A stretch of 11,581 bases of DNA from an uncultured Clostridia bacterium. Its GTDB lineage: Bacteria; Bacillota; Clostridia; Oscillospirales; Acutalibacteraceae. Below are positions 1 through 6,817 of this stretch, piece by piece. Made by a program: the position numbers and the translations under genes. Location of the stretch: contig CALWKP010000075.1 of NCBI GenBank assembly GCA_944381295.1, positions 1-11,581 of the forward strand, given 5' to 3'. Positions within the stretch are counted from its first letter, which is position 1, and every line of letters starts with the position of its first letter. Below the pieces are notes generated by a model. That model was not told the origin of the DNA. It saw nothing but the letters and a program-made list of their open reading frames with translations, and made no database searches.

Positions 1-26
1 TTCTGCTTGCCCGGGAACCAATAGCC
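1..26. other. Window edge downstream of the DUF5695-like gene
   Basis: These bases follow the stop codon of the gene at 27-2168. No gene or complete hairpin can be recognised in so short a piece, and any terminator would lie mostly outside the window. Confidence 0.4.
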
Positions 27-2168
27 CTAGTTATCCTTTTCTTCCCCAGCATTTACCAGCGCCCAGGAACTCAGCACTGAACCGTAACCCAATCGCAGTA
101 ATGCATAGGGATCGTCTGCATATTTCAACGCATAATCCAGGATTGCCCATCCGCCCATCTGCGACATATAACTCATCGTATAGGTCGCATTCGTCGAACG
201 GTAATCGCTCCCGTACCAGTAATACGCCGGCTCCAACACCCCGCGGCACGCGATATTATACGCCATCTGGCGTTCCATAAAGTTTTCTGCCTGTTCCCGC
301 AGCACCGGCGGAGAAAAACGGTCTTCCCGCACGGTATTTTCGGCACATTTTAATGCATGCTTTGCCAGCGCATGCGTCGATTCAAATCCCGTTGTATCAA
401 ACGGGTACTCCGAACCAAACAAATCTGTGCATTCCAGCACAAAGAATTTCATCTTGCGTTCCCAGTGGCGTTCCAGGCGGTCGGCTTCCCCGGCCATCCC
501 TTCTTCCCGCAATGCCGCAATGATCTTCTCAATGCACAATTCATTGTACAATCCTGTCTTTAATGCATCCCAATGATCCAGCTCCAACGGGATCGTAAAC
601 ATCGCTACCGCCGTCGCGCACGCCCTGCGCAGATAGGTCTCTTTCGTCTGGCTCAGCGGTGCATCCGGATAGTCCCGAGCGATCCGATACAGATTGTAGT
701 ACATCAACGAAATGTGCGGGTAATCGTAGATCCTCCAGATATGCAGCTTCCCTCTGACCCCATCGTCACTGCTATCCCGGTTTTGCTTCCAGTCCGGAAT
801 CCCATAAATCCCATAAGGGAATTGCTCGTCCTCGGTGCATTGCAGGCCGCCCCACACAAAGTTTTCCACATAGCGGTCAAGCGCCTCGATCTGAGACGGT
901 TCCGGATATTCCGCCAATTTTCCGGAAAGGAATGCCGGCTTCGATAATCCCGGGTCATCGCAAGTGACCTCATAAATCCGCCAGCCTGTAATCAGGTCAT
1001 AATTGTCCGGGCCCAGAAGTGCCCCCGTCTCATTGTTCCATTCCGCCAGCAGGCCGTAATACCATTTTTCCGGGTCAGTATGCTGGTGTGACGCAATAAA
1101 CGCCCCACGCTTTTCAATCAGCGTTTTCAGCGGCTGTGTCACGAAAAAGCTCACAGGCATCCAGCGGTCCCCGGCATATTGCACATACACGATGTTTTCT
1201 CCTGGATGACGGAACTTTAACCGGTAAATTTTCCGATTCCCACACGTTTCTTCTGTGACTTCTGTCTCTTCCGGATAGGGGAACTTCACTTCCAGGTCTT
1301 CCCACTGGCTCGTCAGCGCGAGCGACACCGAACTTCCCTGCGGCACCGTGTATCCCGGCAGGACCTCTACATCGATCAGGCCGTTTTCCGCAAACTTTTT
1401 CCGGGCGTCCTCATAGTCCGCCGCCCACACATACCGCATCGCGAACACATATTCCGCGCCCGGCTGCAAGGTGCAGGAATTCCCCCACACTGTCCGGCGC
1501 GTCTGCTTTTCCTTCGCCGCACGCACCGCCTTTGCTGAAAGCGCATACACAATCAGCACGCCCTTGTTGCGCACATCCGGCTCCATGGCGATATATTCCA
1601 ATGCTGTCCCGTCCTGCGGCAACGCCAACAGGAACGGGCCCTGCCCGTCGCAGCGTTCAAACACCAGATGCGAGCCATGGCCGCCGATAAAATTGTGCCC
1701 GATCACTTTATCGCTCGCACTCACGCCCCATTCCTGCAACTGTGTATTGCACGGGAACGGCATTCCAAAATCCAAAAGCTCCAGGGGCTTATCTGAAATG
1801 TTCTTTACCCGGTATTCCCACCGGAAAATTCCGTCCGCCAGCACGCTCCGGTGTTCCACCGTGACCGGTAAACCTTCCTTTTCCGCCTTCGCTGTATACC
1901 GCACTTCCCGTGCCCCATATTCAGGCGCCTGTGCGCTCCACACCGCTTTGTCTTCCAGCAGCCACTCTTCCTCTTTTCCATTTTGGCTCCATGCCATCCG
2001 AAGTTCCCCGAAAGAGCGTCCCGGCAGAATATACTGAGTCTCCCGTTGTCCCGCGACCCCTGGTCCCGGTTTCAGGGAGCACAGCTGCCCACCTTCTACC
2101 TCTGCATGGAAAGATCTGTCGGAAAGTTGATAGCGCGGATAGTTCGTTGTTTGCTGCATAGTACACAC
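27..2168 (-). CDS. Large cytoplasmic DUF5695-like protein, probable carbohydrate-active enzyme
   Basis: The predicted product is 713 residues long, with no signal peptide and no membrane segment, so it should act in the cytoplasm. Residues about 15-345 look beta-rich (alternating hydrophobic strands, many Gly/Pro turns). Residues about 350-705 are helical and aromatic-rich, with HIWRIYDYPHISLMYYNLYR near 476-495 and YYWYGSDYRSTNATYTMSY near 649-667, which suggests an alpha/alpha-barrel domain of the kind found in glycoside hydrolases. The overall pattern recalls proteins annotated DUF5695; that is recognition by eye, not a search. It lies downstream of a sugar ABC transporter, so an intracellular role on imported oligosaccharide is reasonable inference; substrate and catalytic residues are unknown. 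The start is uncertain. A GTG at 2166-2168 has GGAAAGG 5 nt upstream, while an ATG three codons in (2157-2159) has AGG 8 nt upstream. The stop is TAG at 27-29. Confidence 0.65.
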   Translation of the reverse strand: MCTMQQTTNYPRYQLSDRSFHAEVEGGQLCSLKPGPGVAGQRETQYILPGRSFGELRMAWSQNGKEEEWLLEDKAVWSAQAPEYGAREVRYTAKAEKEGLPVTVEHRSVLADGIFRWEYRVKNISDKPLELLDFGMPFPCNTQLQEWGVSASDKVIGHNFIGGHGSHLVFERCDGQGPFLLALPQDGTALEYIAMEPDVRNKGVLIVYALSAKAVRAAKEKQTRRTVWGNSCTLQPGAEYVFAMRYVWAADYEDARKKFAENGLIDVEVLPGYTVPQGSSVSLALTSQWEDLEVKFPYPEETEVTEETCGNRKIYRLKFRHPGENIVYVQYAGDRWMPVSFFVTQPLKTLIEKRGAFIASHQHTDPEKWYYGLLAEWNNETGALLGPDNYDLITGWRIYEVTCDDPGLSKPAFLSGKLAEYPEPSQIEALDRYVENFVWGGLQCTEDEQFPYGIYGIPDWKQNRDSSDDGVRGKLHIWRIYDYPHISLMYYNLYRIARDYPDAPLSQTKETYLRRACATAVAMFTIPLELDHWDALKTGLYNELCIEKIIAALREEGMAGEADRLERHWERKMKFFVLECTDLFGSEYPFDTTGFESTHALAKHALKCAENTVREDRFSPPVLREQAENFMERQMAYNIACRGVLEPAYYWYGSDYRSTNATYTMSYMSQMGGWAILDYALKYADDPYALLRLGYGSVLSSWALVNAGEEKDN

Positions 2169-2419
2169 CTATACCTTTCCGCCCGGCTGTTACCTCTTTC
2201 TGCCAGGCTCCTGTATTTCCAGAAAAGTGTTCCGTTTCGGGAACTTCCTTCTCATTTTTTGCCGATTAGGTCTTGCGAAAAACGCCCCTCCGCTCCAATA
2301 CGGGCGAAAGGGCGCCTTCCGTTGCGAGCTGTTTTGCAGCCCTTTTTTGGGAGAGTTATTTTGTCGCAGCATTTGTGCAGTTATCGATCCGGTTTCCCAT
2401 TCCGCCGGCTGCCAAAAGT
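2169..2419. other. 251-bp intergenic region between YtcP-like permease and DUF5695-like gene
   Basis: No convincing gene is present. It holds the terminator-like hairpin listed at 2278-2314 and a smaller imperfect hairpin around 2231-2252 (GTTCC/GGGAAC arms). No strong sigma-A promoter for the downstream gene could be picked out, so that gene may depend on read-through from the transporter operon or on a weak or activator-dependent promoter. Confidence 0.5.
2278..2314 (-). terminator. Probable partial Rho-independent terminator after permease gene
   Basis: Read on the minus strand, a CGCCC arm (2302-2306, with a second copy at 2310-2314) can pair with GGGCG (2283-2287), which is followed at once by five T residues (2282-2278). 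The stem is only 5 bp of G/C with a loop of about 14 nt, so it is more likely a partial than a complete stop. It would separate transporter expression from the downstream enzyme-like gene. Confidence 0.5.
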
Positions 2420-3337
2420 TTATCCTTTGACTGCGCCGATCGTCATGCCGCTGATAAAATATTTCTGGAAGAACGGGTAGACGCAAATAATCGGGAGGGT
2501 AACAATCATGGTAGTCGCCGCGCGAACCGACGACGTCGTCAATTTGCGCATCGCTTCCTGGAGCTGCTGCGCGTTTTGCAGTTTCGCCGGCTGATCTGCT
2601 TCCAGCAGGATCTTGCGCAGATAAACCTGTAAGGTATCCCAATCGCCGGCCGGGTTGTAGATCATAACGTCGAACCAGCTGTTCCAGTGGCCAACCGCTG
2701 CCATAATGCCGATTGCCGCCAGAACCGGTACGCACAGCGGCAGGATAATCTGGAAATAAATCCTCATTTCTCCTGCACCGTGGATCCTTGCAGATTCCAT
2801 CAAAGATTCCGGTAAGCTATAAATATACGATGCAATCAGCATCATATAGTAGGCACTAAACAGTCCTGGCAACCAATATACCGTAAAGGTATTCAGCAAA
2901 CCCAGGTTTACCATCAACAAGTAGGTAGGAATCATGCCGCCGCTGAAATACATGGTAATCAGGTAGATCACGCGCATGAACCGCCGGCCCGAAAATCCGT
3001 GTACCGTAGTCACATAGGCAAGAAGGCCGGAGCAGAAAATGGTTGTTGCCGTACCTACCACAACACGCGCTACGGAAATGATCGCGCCGGTACCGAGATG
3101 GCTGTTTTCAAACATATAGGTATAGTTGGAAAGCGTCCACACACGGGGCCAGAAATACAGGCCGCCGTTTAAAGCATCGGTACCTTCATTGAATGAAAGG
3201 ACAAGCTGATTCCAGAAGGGATAAAGCATACAGAAGGAAAATACAATCATGAGGACGATGTTGATGATATCAAAGATCCTGCCCGAAAACGTCGGCCTTT
3301 GATAAGGGGCCAGGCGTTCTTTTTCTTTTTTCCGCAT
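2420..3337 (-). CDS. Carbohydrate ABC transporter permease, LplC/YtcP type
   Basis: This 305-residue protein is an inner-membrane permease of the CUT1 (oligosaccharide) ABC importer family and pairs with the permease encoded just upstream. It has about six hydrophobic segments (near 25-45, 85-110, 120-145, 150-172, 200-215, 275-292). The cytoplasmic EAA loop that docks on the ATPase is at about 181-204 (ESARIHGAGEMRIYFQIILP). The C-terminal signature PFFQKYFISGMTIGAVKG is typical of the YtcP/LplC group, and the length is normal. The ATG at 3335-3337 is preceded by AGGAGGGG with a 5-nt spacer. That ribosome binding site overlaps the TAA stop of the upstream permease (3350-3352), so the two are probably translationally coupled. 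Confidence 0.93.
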   Translation of the reverse strand: MRKKEKERLAPYQRPTFSGRIFDIINIVLMIVFSFCMLYPFWNQLVLSFNEGTDALNGGLYFWPRVWTLSNYTYMFENSHLGTGAIISVARVVVGTATTIFCSGLLAYVTTVHGFSGRRFMRVIYLITMYFSGGMIPTYLLMVNLGLLNTFTVYWLPGLFSAYYMMLIASYIYSLPESLMESARIHGAGEMRIYFQIILPLCVPVLAAIGIMAAVGHWNSWFDVMIYNPAGDWDTLQVYLRKILLEADQPAKLQNAQQLQEAMRKLTTSSVRAATTMIVTLPIICVYPFFQKYFISGMTIGAVKG

Positions 3338-3349
3338 ATATGCCCCTCC

Positions 3350-4303
3350 TTACAAAATAGACATCCCGGTAACCTTACGGGCGGCAAAGTTGGAAATCAG
3401 AACCAAGGCAAAACCGATTACTGATTTCAGCAGGCCAACTGCTGTTGCAAACGGATACCGGCCCATCTGGATACCATAGCGATACACATAGGTATCGATT
3501 ACTTCATAAACGTCACGGGTCATAGGAGTACCAACCAACAGCTGGTATTCGTAACCGGTATTGAGCAGGTTTCCTACTCCCAGGATGAACAGCAATACGA
3601 TCGTTGGCAGGATGCCCGGGATCGTAATATGCCATGCCATTCCAAAACGGCCCAGGCCGTCTACCGCACCGGCCTGATACAGCTCTCCGTCTACGCCGGA
3701 GATCGCAGATATGTAAATAATGGCGGACCAGCCCACATTTTTCCAGATACTTGCAATGATCTGAATCCACCAGAAAAGAGAAGGCTCATTCAGATAAGAA
3801 ATAGGTTGATCGATCAAACCGATCGCCATGAGCAGTTCGTTGATAGTACCATTGCTGCTCAGAAGGGTATTCATGATACTGGCGACCACAACCCAGGAAA
3901 CAAAGTACGGCATATAGGAAAGAGTTTGTACCGTACGTTTAAATTTCGTATTATGAATTTCATTGAGAAATAAGGCAAATACAATTGGCGCAATAAATCC
4001 AAGCGTCAGGTTTAAACCGCTGATTACTAAAGTATTACGTAAAATTTTGCCAAAATCGGGCAAAAGGAAAAATTCCCGAAAATATTTCAGGCCGACAAAT
4101 TGACAATCCCACAGGTTCAGGCCCGGACGATAATCAAAGAATGAATACAACAGTCCGTACATAGGACCATACGCAAAAATAGCTACCCAAACCAGCGCAA
4201 TCGCGCTAATTGCCCATAAGCTGCGCTCACGTTTTAAGGTCCTCAGGAACTTGCCCCGCGGGAACCCGCTGCTTTGCTGAACAGACGCTGTTTGTTTACT
4301 CAT
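3350..4303 (-). CDS. Carbohydrate ABC transporter permease, LplB/YteP type
   Basis: This 317-residue permease is the partner of the YtcP-like subunit in a CUT1 sugar importer. A charged, cytoplasmic N-terminus (residues 1-28) is followed by hydrophobic helices near 30-55, 92-115, 130-148, 178-200, 230-250 and 287-305. The EAA loop is at about 208-231 (LYQAGAVDGLGRFGMAWHIT and following IPG, ending at P). FKRTVQTLSYMPYFVSWVV near 121-139 is a typical LplB-family stretch. The ATG at 4301-4303 has GAGAGG 8 nt upstream. The gene follows the binding-protein gene after a 122-bp gap that contains a strong hairpin, and is 12 bp from the next permease. No ATP-binding subunit is encoded here; such systems commonly share an MsmX-type ATPase encoded elsewhere. 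Confidence 0.93.
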   Translation of the reverse strand: MSKQTASVQQSSGFPRGKFLRTLKRERSLWAISAIALVWVAIFAYGPMYGLLYSFFDYRPGLNLWDCQFVGLKYFREFFLLPDFGKILRNTLVISGLNLTLGFIAPIVFALFLNEIHNTKFKRTVQTLSYMPYFVSWVVVASIMNTLLSSNGTINELLMAIGLIDQPISYLNEPSLFWWIQIIASIWKNVGWSAIIYISAISGVDGELYQAGAVDGLGRFGMAWHITIPGILPTIVLLFILGVGNLLNTGYEYQLLVGTPMTRDVYEVIDTYVYRYGIQMGRYPFATAVGLLKSVIGFALVLISNFAARKVTGMSIL

Positions 4304-4328
4304 AGCAGATTCCTCTCTTTAAAAGATA

Positions 4329-4369
4329 GCCGGCAAAGTGAAGTCTATCTATTTTTCCACTTTGCCGGC
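4329..4369 (-). terminator. Strong intercistronic hairpin between binding-protein and permease genes
   Basis: A perfect 12-bp inverted repeat (GCCGGCAAAGTG at 4329-4340, CACTTTGCCGGC at 4358-4369) encloses a 17-nt loop. On the minus strand the stem is followed by TATCTTTTAAAG, a poor T-tract, so it is better read as a partial terminator or as a 3'-end-stabilising structure than as a full stop. Such elements commonly keep binding-protein mRNA more abundant than permease mRNA within one operon. Confidence 0.75.
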
Positions 4370-4425
4370 CTGTCATTCTACGCTCCCCTCTTCCCGAAGG
4401 CGCGCGCTTTCTTCAAAAGGACCGA

Positions 4426-6243
4426 TTATCCTGCCATTTTTGCAGAGTTCGCTTCATAGGACTGCTGATAGAATGCTTCCAGGTCCGCAAGGCCCATGGT
4501 ATTCAACGCTGCCGCAGCATCATTGAACGCCTGTTCGCAGGCTTCTTCACTCGATGCAGTCATGATGTTCGCCCAATAAGTCGGCAGACTATCTTTGATG
4601 GTCTGGTTGGTCTGGCTGATCGGTTCGTTCGGATCAAAGGTTACACTGTACAGTGTGGTGTCGAATGCCGGAGCTGTATAGTTCTTCCAGCAGATATTTA
4701 CGCCTTCGTCAGAGAACTCACCAGTTTCCGGATCTACCGGCCAGTAGTCGTAGATGGATACGCGGTCTACACGCGGGTCGATCTTATCGAAATCGCTCAG
4801 TTCGTCGTCTTTGAGCCAGCCGCCAGCAGTTGCCAGAGTATAGATGGTACCGCCGTTGCGTTCTTTGGTGTCGTGATAATAGATGTTCTTCTGAGAAACG
4901 TTCATGATATCGTCGCTGACGATCCAGTTGCCGTTTTCATCAATGTTCCAGTTGTTGGTCTCAGAAGGTGCGCCCCATCCGGAGATCATGTTGCCGAGTT
5001 CGCTGTTTTCCCAGTTGATCCAACGCATAACGTCAGCCGGGTTTTCGCACTTATCGGTGATGATGCAGCGGGTAGAGCCGATAAAGTTGCTGGTCAGCAG
5101 AGTAGTGTCTTCCATGGACAATCCAGGAGCCGCCACAGAAACGTTCATGAAACGCTTGTTGATATCATAGTCATCACCTTCTGCAACAGACCAAGTCTCA
5201 TGACCGCCGGTCCATGCATACCACCAAGTACCCAGGTTACCGATTACACGGCCGGTGGACAGCTTGGAAATGTAATCTTCATAAGTGGTGTTCAGGTAGT
5301 CAGGATCGATCATGCCTTCGCGCCACATCTTGTTGAGCAACTTAGCAATTTCCAGACCTTCCGGAGTGTTGATCCAGTGGGTGAAAGTGCCGTCATCGTT
5401 CACCTTGTAGCCGTTGACAAAGCCATAAGCGCCGAGCATCGAGTTCACCATGGTCATACCTTGGTCAGTGGAAGCGTTGGTTGCAGTTACTGCATACACT
5501 TTGTCGCCGTTCTCGTTGGTCGGATGGTTTGCAAGGACTTTCTTCAAAGTCTCGTAATACTCTTCCGGAGTCTTATAGATTTCATCTTCCCCGAGTTCCA
5601 GCCAATAGTCGTAACGGATACCGAAGTCATAGCCCGCTACGTTCGGGGTCTCACCCCAAAGGGTAGCTAATTTGTACAGCTTGCCCTCGTCGTCGCGGAG
5701 CATGTTCAGGTAATTGCCCATACGGCGGGTAATATTGTCGCCATATTTCTCTACATATCCAGTCAAATCTACCGCACGGCCCTGCGCTGCGAAGGTATTC
5801 GCCATATCATCGGGCATATTGGTGATAACTTCCGGATAGTTGTTGGAAGCCAGCATCATGTTGAGCTGTTCGGTGATATCATTGCTGTAAAAATGCCAGT
5901 CAAACTGGACATTCATATTGTCAAGCAGCCATTTATCATAAGTAGCTTTGCCGCCCTTTGCATCATCTTCAAAAGTCTGTTGGTCTGTGGAGTTACCGGC
6001 ATAAACAGAAATTGTCAGGGTCTCTACCGGCGGATCCCATCCATATTCATTCACTGTTCCGGTTGTTGGAGAAGGTTCTACCAGATCCCCCTCAGTGGTT
6101 TCTCCGGTAGAGGAAGTCCCTCCGGAAGAAGTATCATCTGTTGAAGAAGAGTTACCGCTTGTCTGAGAACATGACGCCAACGAAATAGTCAGCGCTGCAG
6201 CCAGGCACAAGGAAATAATTCTGTGCAAGGTGTTCTTTTTCAT
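4426..6243 (-). CDS. Extracellular solute-binding lipoprotein of a CUT1 sugar ABC transporter
   Basis: This 605-residue protein is the substrate-capturing component of the importer. Its N-terminus has a lysine-rich start, a hydrophobic core (residues 9-21) and a lipobox LASC (22-25), so Cys25 should be lipidated and the protein held on the outer face of the membrane. A Ser/Thr/Gly/Glu-rich linker (about 26-65) leads into a family-1-like binding fold. Many Trp and Tyr residues (such as GTWWYAW and WYQ/NYWPVD-type stretches) suit sugar stacking. The length (about 600) resembles the LplA/YtcQ group rather than the shorter maltose-type proteins. The start at 6241-6243 has a consensus AGGAGG (6251-6256) 7 nt away. 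It is the first gene of the transport operon, with a long leader, and is followed by a hairpin before the permeases. The actual ligand is not predictable. Confidence 0.92.
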   Translation of the reverse strand: MKKNTLHRIISLCLAAALTISLASCSQTSGNSSSTDDTSSGGTSSTGETTEGDLVEPSPTTGTVNEYGWDPPVETLTISVYAGNSTDQQTFEDDAKGGKATYDKWLLDNMNVQFDWHFYSNDITEQLNMMLASNNYPEVITNMPDDMANTFAAQGRAVDLTGYVEKYGDNITRRMGNYLNMLRDDEGKLYKLATLWGETPNVAGYDFGIRYDYWLELGEDEIYKTPEEYYETLKKVLANHPTNENGDKVYAVTATNASTDQGMTMVNSMLGAYGFVNGYKVNDDGTFTHWINTPEGLEIAKLLNKMWREGMIDPDYLNTTYEDYISKLSTGRVIGNLGTWWYAWTGGHETWSVAEGDDYDINKRFMNVSVAAPGLSMEDTTLLTSNFIGSTRCIITDKCENPADVMRWINWENSELGNMISGWGAPSETNNWNIDENGNWIVSDDIMNVSQKNIYYHDTKERNGGTIYTLATAGGWLKDDELSDFDKIDPRVDRVSIYDYWPVDPETGEFSDEGVNICWKNYTAPAFDTTLYSVTFDPNEPISQTNQTIKDSLPTYWANIMTASSEEACEQAFNDAAAALNTMGLADLEAFYQQSYEANSAKMAG

Positions 6244-6250
6244 AAAAAAT

Positions 6251-6296
6251 CCTCCTTTTTGGGATAATTGAAATGATAAAAAGGCAAAGCCTTTTT
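6251..6296 (-). promoter_or_regulatory. Terminator-like hairpin with alternative pairing to the ribosome binding site
   Basis: In the minus-strand RNA, AAAAAGGC (6296-6289) pairs with GCCTTTTT (6285-6278) across a 3-nt loop: a short stem ending in a T-run, as in an intrinsic terminator. The same CCTTTTT strand (6284-6278) can instead pair with AAAAAGG (6260-6254), which is part of the AAAAAGGAGG ribosome binding site of the binding-protein gene. The two pairings exclude each other, a layout seen in attenuators. The pairs are mostly A-U, so stability is modest and a regulatory role is inference. Confidence 0.35.
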
Positions 6297-6355
6297 CTCC
6301 AAAGTTACATTTTTCCGCCGCATTACTTTATCGTTTCAGTAGTTTTGTAAGAAAT

Positions 6356-6400
6356 ATTGTCATGATTTTTACAAAATCATGACAATGCAGTACTGCATTG
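6356..6400. repeat. Overlapping palindromes: 31-bp inverted repeat joined to an 18-bp perfect palindrome
   Basis: ATTGTCATGATTTT (6356-6369) is perfectly repeated in inverse as AAAATCATGACAAT (6373-6386) around a 3-bp centre. The last four bases also begin a perfect 18-bp palindrome, CAATGCAGTACTGCATTG (6383-6400). The two symmetry centres are about 20.5 bp apart, close to two helical turns. Neither repeat is followed by a T-run, which argues against a terminator. The site lies within the predicted untranslated leader, about 115-160 bp upstream of the binding-protein start. It could be a protein-binding site or an RNA structure. Confidence 0.8.
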
Positions 6401-6580
6401 GAAATTTTTTTGAAATTTTTGAGCTTAAAAACCACAACTTCATTTTTCTCTGCCTCACAAAGAAGAAAAATAGGGAAATTTACGCTCTATTCCAAAAGAA
6501 TTCTTTTTGCAAAAAAGGATATGAAATCTTTTTCATAGTGAAAAAACATCATTATTTCTGAATTTCTGTTTTGCGTTTAA

Positions 6581-6597
6581 GTTACATTAATTTTAAC
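6581..6597. promoter_or_regulatory. Possible operator overlapping the -10 box of the transport operon
   Basis: On the minus strand GTTAAAATTAATGTAAC is an odd-length near-palindrome (6 of 8 base pairs match, GTTA/TAAC arms). It covers the -10 box and the expected transcription start, a natural place for a repressor. LacI-type operators may have an odd centre, but this is AT-rich DNA and no second matching copy was found at the regulator's own promoter, so the call is weak. Confidence 0.25.
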
Positions 6598-6618
6598 AAT
6601 TTCTATATATATAGTCAA
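6590..6618 (-). promoter_or_regulatory. Sigma-A-type promoter of the sugar transport operon
   Basis: On the minus strand there is TTGACT (6618-6613) as -35 box, a 17-bp spacer and TAAAAT (6595-6590) as -10 box, putting transcription start near 6583. The spacer begins with a 12-bp A/T palindrome, CTATATATATAG (6603-6614). The next gene in this direction starts at 6243, so the leader would be about 340 nt. Confidence 0.65.
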
Positions 6619-6817
6619 TAGTTTTTTCATAAATTTTTTATTTTTTTAGATAATTTTTTAATATTCTTAATAAGAATTATTTATATAAATTCACACCGAT
6701 GAATATTATTACTTTCGCAAATTAAAACAGTAGTAACTTGTTATGGTGTTGTATCAGCGTCAAAAATTCTTTCTTCTCATTTATTTCATCGAACTGTCTC
6801 TTTTTCAAAACATTTTA

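Larger units (their letters stand above)
6244..6817. other. AT-rich 574-bp regulatory region and leader upstream of the binding-protein gene
   Basis: No coding sequence is credible here. The region carries the predicted promoter (6590-6618) and a leader of about 340 nt. Inverted repeats lie at 6278-6296, 6356-6386, 6383-6400, 6494-6507, 6504-6515 and 6520-6537; the last three are A/T-dominated and could be chance. The stretch 6630-6817, just after the lacI-type gene, is very AT-rich, and no clear intrinsic terminator for that gene is visible. Confidence 0.7.

Noticed and set aside
1471..2037. Open frame of 188 codons on the plus strand
   Set aside because: It is antisense to the DUF5695-like gene, Ser/Pro/Arg-rich as expected for a reverse-frame shadow, with no plausible start signal.
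2190..2735. 181-codon minus-strand frame spanning the permease end and the intergenic gap
   Set aside because: It overlaps the well-supported YtcP-like permease in another frame, and its sequence looks like a shadow (rich in Arg and Gly, with no membrane segments).
4873..5670. Long open frame (265 codons) on the plus strand
   Set aside because: It lies wholly inside the binding-protein gene in antisense; it has no ribosome binding site and no recognisable protein features, so it is a shadow frame.
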